Of a stretch of DNA of 64,000 nt, positions 8,027-16,047 are shown in pieces. Position numbers and translations under genes: made by a program. The stretch is taken from the NCBI RefSeq assembly GCF_000374625.1, contig NZ_KB894766.1:310001-374000 (forward strand). The letters run 5' to 3'. Numbering within the stretch: the stretch's first letter is position 1; every line of letters starts with the position of its first letter. This DNA is from Allobrachymonas chironomi DSM 19884. Lineage in GTDB: Bacteria; Pseudomonadota; Gammaproteobacteria; Burkholderiales; Burkholderiaceae_C. The notes beneath the pieces were generated by a model. It made no database searches and was not told where the DNA came from. It saw nothing but the letters and a program-made list of their open reading frames with translations.

Positions 8027-9004
8027 TCAGGCTGCGCCGGGCTTGCGCGTGCGGCTGCTGCCGCTAGTGCTCTTGCCGGCGGCCGGCTTGCTGGCAACCG
8101 GCTTGGCGGCTGCAGTCTTGCTGCGGCTGGCGGCCGGCTTTGCCGCCGGCTTCGCGGTGGTGCCACTGGCAGTCGGTTTGGCGGCAGTGCTGCGTGCCGC
8201 AGCCGGCTTGCGCGCTGCTGCCGTCCTGGTCACGGCCTCGCCGGTTTTGGCGGATTCGGCCTTTTTCGCCTCGGCCGCCTCCCTGGCGGCGCGCGCCTCG
8301 TTTTCGGCCTGCAGGCGGGCAGCGGCCTCTTCCTGTGCCTGCACGAAATCGGCCTGATGCTTGAGCACATCGGCCTGCGCCTGCTGGGCAATGTTCTGGA
8401 AGGTGTTCATCATGCTGCCCCACCACTGCCCGGCCTGGGCCCAGGCTTCGTTGAAGGGGATCTCCTGGCCGGCCGGCGCTTCAGACTGGGCGCTGGCTGG
8501 CGCTTCCGCCGCGGGGGGAGTGGCTGCGGCAGCAGGCTTGTCCGGCTGGCTGGCCGATCCGGCCTCCGGGCTGGCAGCAAACGGTTGCCAGAAGGCCGCG
8601 AACGGGGACACGGGTGCCTCGGCAGCGCTTTCTTGCGCCGCGCTGCTCTCGGGCGCCACGCTCTTGACCGCCTGCGTGACGCTGGAGACGGTATCGGCAG
8701 CAGCCTGCTGGAACACCTGGGCCATGTCGTTCATGCTGACATTCATGTCCTGCAGGGTGCTCAGCGTCATTTTCTGCACCTCGAGCGCCTGGATCGTGGC
8801 CTTGAGGGCGGTGGTGTTCTGCTCCAGCCAGAACTGCACGGTACGCAGTTCCTGGATGCGGCGATCGACTTCTTCCGGATCCACGGTGGGGGCAACCCAC
8901 TGCGCCGCAGACGGCGACAGCGCACGCGGCTGCGTCATCTGGCGCAGGAAATCGAATCCGGGTACGAACTTGCTGAAATCAAAACCGGCGGCGTTCACGG
9001 TCAT
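8027..9004 (-). CDS. phaM: PHA granule multifunctional regulator PhaM-like
   Basis: A 325-residue protein. The N-terminal part (FDFSKFVPGFDFLRQM, then a DPEEVDRRIQELRTVQFWLE helix) matches the PhaM family described from Ralstonia, which activates PHA synthase and tethers PHA granules to DNA. The middle is Ala/Pro-rich. The C-terminal 90 residues are a basic Lys/Ala/Pro repeat region (AAKPAAKPAASRSKTAAAKP type) resembling histone H1-like tails, fitting nucleoid binding. The start at 9004 is preceded by AGGGGAC. A second PHA-related gene (phasin-like) lies at 24.4-24.9 kb, supporting the idea that this organism stores PHA. Confidence 0.82.
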   Translation of the reverse strand: MTVNAAGFDFSKFVPGFDFLRQMTQPRALSPSAAQWVAPTVDPEEVDRRIQELRTVQFWLEQNTTALKATIQALEVQKMTLSTLQDMNVSMNDMAQVFQQAAADTVSSVTQAVKSVAPESSAAQESAAEAPVSPFAAFWQPFAASPEAGSASQPDKPAAAATPPAAEAPASAQSEAPAGQEIPFNEAWAQAGQWWGSMMNTFQNIAQQAQADVLKHQADFVQAQEEAAARLQAENEARAAREAAEAKKAESAKTGEAVTRTAAARKPAAARSTAAKPTASGTTAKPAAKPAASRSKTAAAKPVASKPAAGKSTSGSSRTRKPGAA

Positions 9005-9084
9005 GGCGGGTCCCCTGTCTGGTTGGCACGAATCCGGCAAGCATACCGCAAGCCACTGCAGCCGAACAGGCAGGCATTCCCGCA

Positions 9085-9107
9085 GACCGGCAGCAGGGCT
9101 GCCGGTC
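9085..9107 (-). terminator. Hairpin after the PCu(A)C gene
   Basis: A perfect 10-pair stem (GACCGGCAGC/GCTGCCGGTC) with a three-base loop lies eight bases beyond the stop codon of the copper-chaperone gene. It lacks a T tract, so it could act as a factor-dependent end or an mRNA 3' stabiliser. Confidence 0.5.
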
Positions 9108-9114
9108 AGGCCGC

Positions 9115-9642
9115 TCAGTGGTGCATCATCTGCTGGCTGCCGGCAGAGTACGACACAGGGCGGACCGGGATCTGCAGCGTGCGCTCCAGCGCCTTGCCCT
9201 GGGCATCACGCAGCTCCAGCGTGACCGGAATGACGCTGCCGGCCTGGACCGGCGCCTGCAGGTCCATCAGCATGATGTGGTAGCCGCCCGGCTTGAGCCC
9301 GGTGGCTGCGCCAGCCGGCAGCGCCAGCTGGGGAATGCGGCGCATCTTCATCACGCCGTCGACAACCGCCATCTCGTGCACCTCGACCACCGGCGTCAGC
9401 GGAGAACGGGCACCAACGAGCACCAGCGGCTGGCTGGGCTGCAGCACCATGAAGGCGCCAGTGGCCTTCTGGCCGGCCACGGTGGCGCGAATCCAGGGAT
9501 CACGCACCTGCAGCTGCTGTTCGGAAGCAGCGGCGACAACAGCAGCACGTGCCGGAGTGGACTGGGCCTGGCTGGCGAACGGTGTCGCGGCAGCAGCCAG
9601 GGCGATCAGCAGGGAAGACATACGAATGGTGGACATGGTCAT
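9115..9642 (-). CDS. Periplasmic copper chaperone PCu(A)C
   Basis: A 175-residue exported protein. Residues 1-27 form a signal peptide ending in FASQAQ. The mature domain has the PCu(A)C copper motif: VHEM, then methionines in VMKMRRI, then GYHIMLM, which agrees with the H-(M)X10-M-X21-H-X-M pattern. The C-terminus ends in MMHH, offering extra copper ligands. By family it delivers Cu(I) to the CuA or CuB centre of cytochrome oxidase. It follows a DUF2946 gene on the same strand, a pairing often seen in copper regions. The start could be the ATG at 9642 or the internal one at 9636. Confidence 0.9.
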   Translation of the reverse strand: MTMSTIRMSSLLIALAAAATPFASQAQSTPARAAVVAAASEQQLQVRDPWIRATVAGQKATGAFMVLQPSQPLVLVGARSPLTPVVEVHEMAVVDGVMKMRRIPQLALPAGAATGLKPGGYHIMLMDLQAPVQAGSVIPVTLELRDAQGKALERTLQIPVRPVSYSAGSQQMMHH

Positions 9643-9751
9643 GCTCCGTCAGGAATATTGGCAGGGAATCCGGCTGCCAGCAGCGCACGACAGCGCTGCA
9701 TGGCGAATCAAGGCCGGCAGTGCAGGCCACACGCCTGCCCGCCGGCGGGAG

Positions 9752-10144
9752 TCAGCCGAGACGGGGCGGCGCACGCGCCGCAAACGGAGAAGCCGCCATG
9801 ACCGGCAGCTGTGGCTGGTGCCAGGCCGGAATCGGCGTGGCCGCGCCGGCATGGGGCAACAGGAGCCGCGCCACGGCTGGCGGCGGTGCTTCCAGCGCCA
9901 GACACAGCGCGCATTCCTTGCCATGCTGCAGACCGGTAGACAGGGCATCGCTGTCCATGTCCACCCAGCGGATATGGCCGGCACTGGTACAGACCAGCTG
10001 CATCGACTCGGCATGCACCAGGGGCGAGATCCAGCTGGCCAGCAGCGCCAGCCAGACCATGGCCACCCAGCGTCGCGCACGCGCAGCCGGAGAGCGCATC
10101 ACGCGCCCGAACTGCCGGGATACTGCTGGAGTCCTCATATCCAT
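9752..10144 (-). CDS. DUF2946 family protein
   Basis: A 130-residue protein with an N-terminal hydrophobic segment (VAMVWLALLASWISPLVHA) that looks like a signal peptide. After it come CTSAG and an HGKECALCLAL motif, the His/Cys pattern typical of DUF2946 proteins. These are small exported or membrane-associated proteins found beside copper chaperones and TonB receptors. A metal role is inferred from the ligands and the adjacent PCu(A)C gene 109 bases downstream. The start is uncertain: ATGs at 10144, 10138 and 10099 are all in frame, and the last gives the shortest signal peptide. Confidence 0.7.
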   Translation of the reverse strand: MDMRTPAVSRQFGRVMRSPAARARRWVAMVWLALLASWISPLVHAESMQLVCTSAGHIRWVDMDSDALSTGLQHGKECALCLALEAPPPAVARLLLPHAGAATPIPAWHQPQLPVMAASPFAARAPPRLG

Positions 10145-10178
10145 TCATTATCCGGTCAGCGGGGCCTGGCAACAAGCC

Positions 10179-11093
10179 TCAGTCGGCCGCCAGCAACACC
10201 TCGTGCTCCAGGGCGCCGAACAGCGCCGTCCCCTGGCGGCTGCGCGCCTCGACGCGCCAGACATCGCCCGGCTGCAGCCAGGGCGTGCTGATGTGGCCGT
10301 CTCGCTGCTGTTCCAGCGCGCGGCGGTCGGCCAGGCTGCACTGGCCCTTGCGCGTGTCCTGGTTGCGCACCGGCGCAGCGCACAACACGCTGCCGGCGCG
10401 CAGCGGCCGCAGGCTGCACAGACGCGCGAGCAAATCGTGCAGGCCCTGTGTCATATCGCTGCCGGTATCGCACATGCCGAGCTTGCGGCCATTGCCGCTG
10501 AACTGCAGCGTGAGCTGCAGCCGGCCGTCCTGCCAGCTGTCGCCCAGTTCGTCGGGGGTCAGCGCCACCGGGCTGAAGGCGGTCAGGGGCTGTGCCAGGG
10601 CCGCATCGTCCAGACCCTGCCAGCGCAGCTGGCTGCACAGCATCAACAGGCGGATGCCGGCCAGTGCCTGATCGCTGCTGGCAGAGGGCGGCAAATCGCC
10701 GGTCACCGCTGCCAGCCCCACGGCCAGATCGCCCTGGGCGCGTTCCGAGGGCAGCAGCAGACCGGCATGCGCCGGGTAGAGCGGGTCACTGACGGCCTGG
10801 CGCAGCTGCGGTGTCGGCGCCTCGGGCAGCCAGGCATCGGCCTGCAGGCACTGGTAGGCACGCGGCAGGGGGGCCAGGCAGCGTTGTGGTTCGAAGGCAA
10901 AGGCATGCGGCGCGCGCCCGCTGTTCAGGCTGTCGTAGATATCCTGCAACTGCGGCGACAGGAAGTTCCAGTCGTCCAGCACCTGCTGCAGGCGGCCTGC
11001 AACATGGGTAGCATAGTGGGCATGACGCAGGTCGCGCGACACCACAACCAGTTGGCCGTCACGTGAGCCATCGGAATAGGTAGCAAGTTTCAT
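10179..11093 (-). CDS. Fumarylacetoacetate hydrolase-family protein, active-site residues missing
   Basis: A 304-residue protein whose N-terminus (MKLATYSDGSRDGQLVVVSR) and C-terminus (GTALFGALEHEVL) align well with bacterial FAH-family hydrolases of about 330 residues. The metal-binding core does not. Where active relatives carry an E-x-E pair (DFE-x-E-VAV) this protein reads DLAVGLAAV, and the usual NDVSLR aspartate segment reads CSQLRWQ. The segment with VNHVELVRKARG in relatives is shortened and replaced. It therefore looks like a catalytically dead paralogue or an early-stage pseudogene with an intact frame. It lies upstream of DUF2946 and is divergent from the dioxygenase gene. The start at 11093 gives the family N-terminus. 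Confidence 0.8.
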   Translation of the reverse strand: MKLATYSDGSRDGQLVVVSRDLRHAHYATHVAGRLQQVLDDWNFLSPQLQDIYDSLNSGRAPHAFAFEPQRCLAPLPRAYQCLQADAWLPEAPTPQLRQAVSDPLYPAHAGLLLPSERAQGDLAVGLAAVTGDLPPSASSDQALAGIRLLMLCSQLRWQGLDDAALAQPLTAFSPVALTPDELGDSWQDGRLQLTLQFSGNGRKLGMCDTGSDMTQGLHDLLARLCSLRPLRAGSVLCAAPVRNQDTRKGQCSLADRRALEQQRDGHISTPWLQPGDVWRVEARSRQGTALFGALEHEVLLAAD

Positions 11094-11173
11094 GTCTGCA
11101 TGGGAGGGCCAATCAGGTCGCCATTGTGCGGCATCCAGCCGGCTTGCGGGAACCACCGCATGCCCCTTGAACC

Positions 11174-11192
11174 AGTAATGAGAATCATCCTT
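11174..11192. promoter_or_regulatory. Fur-box-like site before the dioxygenase operon
   Basis: The 19 bases from AGTAATGAGAATCATCCTT match the Fur consensus GATAATGATAATCATTATC at 13 positions, including AATGA and AATCAT. The site ends eight bases before the dioxygenase ATG and overlaps a possible TTGAAC (11167-11172) / CTTAAT (11190-11195) promoter with 17-base spacing. Iron control is inferred. Confidence 0.5.
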
Positions 11193-11199
11193 AATTAAA

Positions 11200-12027
11200 A
11201 TGGCCAACATGAACACCCCCCCTACCCGTCAACCGGCCCTGTATATTCCACACGGAGCCGGCCCCTGTTTCTTCATGGACTGGAACCCGCCCGATGCCTG
11301 GGATGCCACGGCAGCCTATCTGCGCAGCATCGCCGGCAGCCTGCCGCAGCGGCCCGATGCCATCGTGCTGGTCACCGCCCACTGGCTGGCACCGCAGTTC
11401 ACTGCCGGCAGCGCGGCCCGGCCCGGCATGCTGTTCGATTACTACGGCTTTCCGCAGCACACCTACCAGTTGAACTACCCCGCCGCGGGCGCACCGGCGC
11501 TGGCCGAGCAGGTCAGCGAACTGATCCGCGCCGCCGGCCTGCCTGCCGCACTGGATGGCGAGCGCGGCTACGACCACGGCGTCTTCATCCCGCTGCTGCT
11601 GGCCTTTCCCGATGCCGATATCCCGGTGCTGCAGCTCTCGCTGCGGCAGGATCTGGATGCCGCCGCGCATCTGGCCATGGGCCGTGCGCTGGAGCCGCTG
11701 CGGGAGCAGAACGTGCTCATCATCGGCAGCGGCATGAGTTTCCACAACATGCGCGCCTATGGCGATCCGCGTGCCACGCCGATATCGCAGCAGTTTGATG
11801 CCTGGCTGTCCGAAACCGTGGCCCTGCCGGAGCCGGAACGCACGGCACGGCTGGCGCAGTGGGATAGCGACAGCGGTCCGTCCGGCCGCCAGTCGCATCC
11901 GCCACGTGCCGAGGAGCACCTGCTGCCGCTGATGGTGGTAGCCGGTGCTGCCGGCACCGACCGCGGCCAGCGCGATTTCAGCGACGAGGTGCTGGGCACC
12001 ACGATTTCCGCGTTCCGCTTTGGCTGA
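11200..12027 (+). CDS. DODA-type (LigB-like) extradiol ring-cleavage dioxygenase
   Basis: A 275-residue protein of the class III extradiol dioxygenase family, which in bacteria and plants includes 4,5-DOPA dioxygenase. Expected iron ligands and catalytic histidines are visible: YIPHGAGP (near residue 19), VTAHWLAP, YDHGVFIPLL and the C-terminal HPPRAEEHLLPL. Typical length is 255-270. The natural substrate is unknown; these enzymes use catechol-type compounds. The only ATGs (11200, 11209) lack a ribosome site and lie very close to the putative promoter, so the mRNA may be nearly leaderless. A DUF2218 gene follows after 22 bases. Confidence 0.85.
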   Translation: MANMNTPPTRQPALYIPHGAGPCFFMDWNPPDAWDATAAYLRSIAGSLPQRPDAIVLVTAHWLAPQFTAGSAARPGMLFDYYGFPQHTYQLNYPAAGAPALAEQVSELIRAAGLPAALDGERGYDHGVFIPLLLAFPDADIPVLQLSLRQDLDAAAHLAMGRALEPLREQNVLIIGSGMSFHNMRAYGDPRATPISQQFDAWLSETVALPEPERTARLAQWDSDSGPSGRQSHPPRAEEHLLPLMVVAGAAGTDRGQRDFSDEVLGTTISAFRFG

Positions 12028-12049
12028 ACGCCTGTTTCCGGAGAGATTC

Positions 12050-12355
12050 ATGTCAGAACCTGATCACGGTGCACGCAGCACGGCGCAGATTGTCACCATC
12101 GAGCCGTCCCGCATCATCCTGCGGCTGTGCAAGCACTGGGGCCACAAGTTCAACGTCAGCTACGACGAAGAGCAGGGACAGATTGACCTGACCGGCTACG
12201 GCACCTGTCACATGCAACAGGTGCCGGACGGTCTGGCCTTTACCCTGCACTGCCCCGATGCCAGCGTGTTGCCACGCCTGCAGCAGGTCGTGGCCGAACA
12301 CGCACAGCGCATGGCCCGCAACGAACATTTCGACTTTCACTGGGTAGCTGCCTGA
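12050..12355 (+). CDS. DUF2218 family protein
   Basis: A 101-residue protein matching the DUF2218 pattern: RIILRLCKHWGHKFNV near the start, a GTCHMQ segment, and a C-terminal histidine-rich FDFHW. A CGGAGAG ribosome site precedes the ATG at 12050. DUF2218 genes are commonly near iron or siderophore genes and are often Fur-controlled, which fits the Fur-like site upstream of the preceding dioxygenase gene. No activity is established as far as I know. Confidence 0.8.
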   Translation: MSEPDHGARSTAQIVTIEPSRIILRLCKHWGHKFNVSYDEEQGQIDLTGYGTCHMQQVPDGLAFTLHCPDASVLPRLQQVVAEHAQRMARNEHFDFHWVAA

Positions 12356-12550
12356 TCCGCGCGCAGCAGACGTTCAGCCAGCCGGGCGTGGAGATTTGTT
12401 GAAATGCTTCACCATTGAAAACTTTTGCAACGAAACCCGGGGCCGGCAACAGGGTCCAATAGTCTGTGCGCACCGGATCTGCCTGGCTGGTCCGATCGCA
12501 TCGCTCCGATTCCAGAAGGGCATACCGCCCCATTCGTGCCGAGGAGGCCC

Positions 12551-13390
12551 ATGACTACCACCCGCTTCGCAACGCATTCCCTGCTGTCCCGCCGTACGGC
12601 CATGACCCGCCTGCTGGCTGGCGGCCTGCTCTTGGGCACATCCGCCTGGCTGGCTGCGCCGCAGGCCTCTGCCCAGACGGTGAACAGCGGCCAGCTGGCG
12701 CAGGTCAGCCCGACCGCCCGCCTGGCCGGCAAGGCCCCGCCGAGCATGAAGCTGGACTATGCGCTCAAGGGCCGCGTGTCCCGCATTGGCTATAGCGCCA
12801 ATGCCACGCTGGACTGGCGCCTCTCGGGCAACAGCTACACGCTCGATTTCACGGCGCGTGCTCCGCTGGTCAGCCGTACCCAGTCGAGCAGCGGCACGGT
12901 GGGGGCCAACGGCCTGCGTCCGTCCCGCTTTACCGACAAGTGGCGCGGCAAGACAAACAGCGCCAGCTTCCAGCGCAGCGGCTCTCAGGGCAGCATCAGC
13001 TACAGCAACGGCAACAGCGCTGCCGCCCTGCTGCCCGGCGCACAGGACCAGATCAGCGTGTTCATCCAGCTGATGGCGCTGATGGATGCCAACCCCGGCA
13101 AGTACGGCACCGGCCAGATCTTCGCCTTCCAGGCGTCGGATCACCGCCGTGCACCGGTCTGGCGCTTCCGCGTGCAGGGCAAGGAAACCATCGAGGCGGC
13201 CGGCCAGTCGTTCGAGGCCTGGCGCGTGCGCCGGGTGCTGGAAGATGGCGAAGACAAGCTGGTGGAAATCTGGCTCAGCCCGTGGAAAGCCGCCAATGGC
13301 AGCACCTACCACCTGCCGGTGCGCCTGCGCATCTCCGAAGGCCCGAACGATTACGCCGAGCAGACGCTCAAGGCACTGCCGAAACTCTGA
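12551..13390 (+). CDS. DUF3108 family exported protein
   Basis: A 279-residue protein with an N-terminal signal peptide (GGLLLGTSAWLAAPQASA) and a body matching DUF3108: LDYALKGRV, DWRLSGNSYTLDF, GLRPSRFTDKWRGK and a C-terminal LPVRLRISEG. The family is predicted to be a periplasmic beta-rich protein of unknown role, often near purine biosynthesis genes such as purN or purM. Here purU, another formyl-folate gene, is two genes away. A GAGGAGG ribosome site lies immediately before the ATG at 12551. The 195 bases upstream hold no gene that I can see. Confidence 0.85.
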   Translation: MTTTRFATHSLLSRRTAMTRLLAGGLLLGTSAWLAAPQASAQTVNSGQLAQVSPTARLAGKAPPSMKLDYALKGRVSRIGYSANATLDWRLSGNSYTLDFTARAPLVSRTQSSSGTVGANGLRPSRFTDKWRGKTNSASFQRSGSQGSISYSNGNSAAALLPGAQDQISVFIQLMALMDANPGKYGTGQIFAFQASDHRRAPVWRFRVQGKETIEAAGQSFEAWRVRRVLEDGEDKLVEIWLSPWKAANGSTYHLPVRLRISEGPNDYAEQTLKALPKL

Positions 13391-13418
13391 GACCGACCGA
13401 TGTGCGGTAGTTGACGGG

Positions 13419-13439
13419 CGGGCTGCGGGATGCAGCCCG
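13419..13439 (+). terminator. Hairpin after the DUF3108 gene
   Basis: CGGGCTGC and GCAGCCCG form an 8-pair stem with a five-base loop, followed by TTCT, 29 bases after the stop codon. Confidence 0.6.
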
Positions 13440-13481
13440 TTCTGCCCTTGATTCAGGCCAATCCGCTACCATGTGGAGACC

Positions 13482-13817
13482 ATGATGTACCAAGACCTGT
13501 TTGACCAGACTGTTTCCGGCATGCACACGCTGTATGACTCCGAGAGCTTTGTCGTGGTCCACATGCAGTCCAGCCCGCTACTCAGCGGGGCCGACAGCAT
13601 TCGCCTGCAGGGTCGCGACCATCTGGCGCTGGCACGCAACGGCTTCGAGATCGTGGACAAGCGCTCCGGTCGCCACGTGTTCCTGGACGGCACCTGGGCC
13701 GAACTGTTCCAGCAGCAGATCGCTGCCTGGCAAGACAACACGCCGACACAGGAAGAAGTCGAGGACACGCTGGAAGATTACGCCGTGCTGGCCTGCAGCC
13801 CGGTACGCCTGCACTGA
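13482..13817 (+). CDS. DUF3567 family protein
   Basis: A 111-residue protein of a family I know mainly from Burkholderiales. Landmarks are LYDSESFVVVHM, GFEIVDKRSGRHVFLDG, and the acidic C-terminus TPTQEEVEDTLEDYA. Function is unknown. The ATG at 13482 follows GGAG at 13475-13478, only three bases away. The conserved N-terminus of relatives corresponds to MHTLYDS at 13521, so the true start may be there. A GTG at 13473 is less likely. A strong terminator follows at 13845. Confidence 0.8.
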   Translation: MMYQDLFDQTVSGMHTLYDSESFVVVHMQSSPLLSGADSIRLQGRDHLALARNGFEIVDKRSGRHVFLDGTWAELFQQQIAAWQDNTPTQEEVEDTLEDYAVLACSPVRLH

Positions 13818-13844
13818 GCCGGCAGCACTCTCCCCTACAATAAG

Positions 13845-13876
13845 CGGCACGTGGCCCAGGGCCCGTGCCGTTTTTT
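13845..13876 (+). terminator. Intrinsic terminator between DUF3567 and purU
   Basis: CGGCACG pairs with CGTGCCG, with GGCC pairing GGCC inside, giving an 11-12 pair stem directly followed by six T residues. It ends 37 bases before the purU start codon. Confidence 0.85.
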
Positions 13877-13913
13877 CCTGTTCGCAGCGCCGCAACCCGG
13901 CCTGCCCTCCTGC

Positions 13914-14762
13914 ATGAGCCATCCCTACATCCTCACCCTGTCCTGCCCCGACCGCATGGGCCTTGTCCACGCCGTGTCCGGCTTCCTGATGGAACAGGGC
14001 GGCAATATCGAAGAAGCCGCCCAGTACAACGACAGCCAGACCGGCCTGTTCTTCATGCGCGTGGGCTTTGTCTGCCCCGAGGCCGATGTGACGGTGTTGC
14101 GCACGCGTCTGGCCAGCTTTGCCGAGACTTTGGGCATGCAGGCCAGCCTGCATGCCAGGGCCCAGCCCATGCCCACGGTGATCCTGTGCAGCCGCCAGGG
14201 CCACTGTCTGAACGATCTGCTGTTCCGCTGGAAAAGCGGCCTGCTGGCGATCGACATCCGCGCCATCATCAGCAATCACCGCGATTTCTACCAGCTTGCT
14301 GCCAGCTACAACGTGCCCTTTCACCACATTCCGGTGCACAAGGACAACAAGCCGCAGGCCGAAGCCCGCCAGCTGGAAATCATCGAGAGCGAAGGGGCCG
14401 AGCTGGTGGTGCTGGCGCGCTACATGCAGGTGCTGAGCAACAGCATGTGCGAAGCGCTGTCAGGCCGCGCCATCAACATCCACCACAGCTTCCTGCCCAG
14501 CTTCAAAGGGGCCAAGCCCTACTACCAGGCGCATGACCGCGGCGTGAAGCTGATTGGTGCCACGGCACACTACGTCACGGCAGACCTGGACGAAGGCCCG
14601 ATCATCGAGCAGGACGTGGCACGCGTGGACCACAGCAAGACGGTGGACGACCTGACGGCCATTGGCCAGGACACGGAAAGCCAGGTGCTGGCGCGTGCGG
14701 TGAAATGGCATAGCGAGCACCGCGTGCTGCTGAACGGGCAGCGTACGGTGATCTTCCGCTAG
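13914..14762 (+). CDS. purU: Formyltetrahydrofolate deformylase
   Basis: A 282-residue enzyme that hydrolyses 10-formyl-tetrahydrofolate to formate and tetrahydrofolate, supplying formate for PurT and balancing one-carbon pools. Residues about 1-80 form an ACT regulatory domain (ILTLSCPDRMGLVHAVSGF). The rest is the formyltransferase-like domain with INIHHSFLPSFKGAKPY and, near the C-terminus, GATAHYVTADLDEGPIIEQ; the conserved Asn-His-Asp set is represented by the HH and D residues there. There is no clear ribosome site before the ATG at 13914. A strong terminator ends 37 bases upstream, leaving little space for a promoter. Confidence 0.96.
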   Translation: MSHPYILTLSCPDRMGLVHAVSGFLMEQGGNIEEAAQYNDSQTGLFFMRVGFVCPEADVTVLRTRLASFAETLGMQASLHARAQPMPTVILCSRQGHCLNDLLFRWKSGLLAIDIRAIISNHRDFYQLAASYNVPFHHIPVHKDNKPQAEARQLEIIESEGAELVVLARYMQVLSNSMCEALSGRAINIHHSFLPSFKGAKPYYQAHDRGVKLIGATAHYVTADLDEGPIIEQDVARVDHSKTVDDLTAIGQDTESQVLARAVKWHSEHRVLLNGQRTVIFR

Positions 14763-14775
14763 GCCAGCGCATGAC

Positions 14776-14793
14776 GGGCCGCCCGGGCGGCCC
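14776..14793. terminator. Palindrome between convergent purU and aminotransferase genes
   Basis: GGGCCGCCCGGGCGGCCC is a perfect 18-base palindrome lying between two convergent stop codons (14762 and 14802). It can form the same hairpin in either transcript, but has no T tract on either side. Confidence 0.6.
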
Positions 14794-14801
14794 GCCGGGG
14801 A

Positions 14802-15932
14802 TCAGCCCTGGATGCGGTCGAGCGCGTCGCGCAGCTGGCTGACGGTACGCCCGATGTTGCGGCACTTCTCCAGACCGAACAGGCCAAGGCGGAAAGTGCG
14901 GAAGCTGTCCGGCTCGTCGCACTGCAGCGGCACCCCGGCCGCCACCTGCAGCCCCTGCGCACGGAACTTGCTGCCATTCTGGATATCGGGATCGGTGGTG
15001 TAGCTCACCACCACGCCCGGCGCCTGGAAGCCTTCGGCGGCCACGCTGGGGAAGCCGCGCGACTCCAGCAGCGCACGCACTTCTCGGCCCAGCTCCAGCT
15101 GCTGCTGGCGCAGCTGCTCCAGACCCTGGCTGCGCGCCTCCTGCATCACGTCACGCAGCGTCACCAGGGCATCGGTGGGCATGGTGGCGTGGTAGGCGGC
15201 AGCGCCTTTCTCGTAGCCTTCGGTGATTTGCGTCCACTTTTTCAGGTCGCAGGCAAAACTGCTGCTGGTGCTGGCCTCGACCGCCTGGCGCGCGCGCTCG
15301 CTCAAACCGATCATGGCCGCGCACGGCGTGCCGCTCCAGCCCTTTTGCGGTGCCGTGATCAGCACATCCACGCCGGTGGCCTGCATGTCGACCCAGATCG
15401 CGCCGCTGGCAATGCAGTCCAGCACCATCAGGCCACCGTGGGCGTGCACGGCCTCGGCTACCTGGCGGATGTAGTCATCGGGCAACATGATGCCGCTGGC
15501 GGTTTCCACGTGCGGTGCAAACACCACGGCCGGCTGTTCGGCGCGGATGGTGGCCAGCACCTCTTCCAGCGGAGCCGGTGACCAGGGGGCCTGGGCACTG
15601 CCGTCCACCGGGCGCGCCTTGGCTACCAGCACGTCCTGCGCGATGCGGCCGGTGTCCAGGATCTGCGTCCAGCGGAAGCTGAACCAGCCGTTGCGCAGCA
15701 CCATCACCTTCCGGTCATGGGCCAGCTGGCGTGCCACGGCTTCCATGCCGTAGGTACCGCCGCCCGGCACGATGGCCACGCTGTGCGCGCCATAGGCCTC
15801 GCGCATGCCGGCGATGATGTCCTGCATCACACCGACAAAGCGCTGCGACATGTGGTTGAGGGCGCGATCGGTATAGACCACGGAAAATTCCAGCAGTCCG
15901 TCGGGGTCCACGTGGGGCAGCAGTCCGGGCAT
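14802..15932 (-). CDS. Class V aminotransferase (alanine-glyoxylate aminotransferase-like)
   Basis: A 376-residue PLP enzyme of fold type I. The Schiff-base lysine is in TAPQKGWSG, and the preceding conserved aspartate is in LMVLDCIASG. GGGTYGMEAVARQL is the cofactor-phosphate region near the N-terminus. It resembles alanine-glyoxylate, serine-glyoxylate and 2-aminoethylphosphonate transaminases; substrate cannot be set from sequence alone. The ATG at 15932 follows a good AGGAGAG site and gives the sensible N-terminus MPGLLPHVDPDG; the open frame continues upstream to 16076 without family similarity. It is convergent with purU. Confidence 0.88.
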   Translation of the reverse strand: MPGLLPHVDPDGLLEFSVVYTDRALNHMSQRFVGVMQDIIAGMREAYGAHSVAIVPGGGTYGMEAVARQLAHDRKVMVLRNGWFSFRWTQILDTGRIAQDVLVAKARPVDGSAQAPWSPAPLEEVLATIRAEQPAVVFAPHVETASGIMLPDDYIRQVAEAVHAHGGLMVLDCIASGAIWVDMQATGVDVLITAPQKGWSGTPCAAMIGLSERARQAVEASTSSSFACDLKKWTQITEGYEKGAAAYHATMPTDALVTLRDVMQEARSQGLEQLRQQQLELGREVRALLESRGFPSVAAEGFQAPGVVVSYTTDPDIQNGSKFRAQGLQVAAGVPLQCDEPDSFRTFRLGLFGLEKCRNIGRTVSQLRDALDRIQG

Positions 15933-16047
15933 TGTCTCTCTCCTGTCGGTATCGGTTGGGGGTGCCTGCCGCCATGCGGACGACGGGTCACCTGGCACCT
16001 CATGGGGTGCCGCTTGAAGTAGCAGCCAACACTGTACACTGCCTGTC

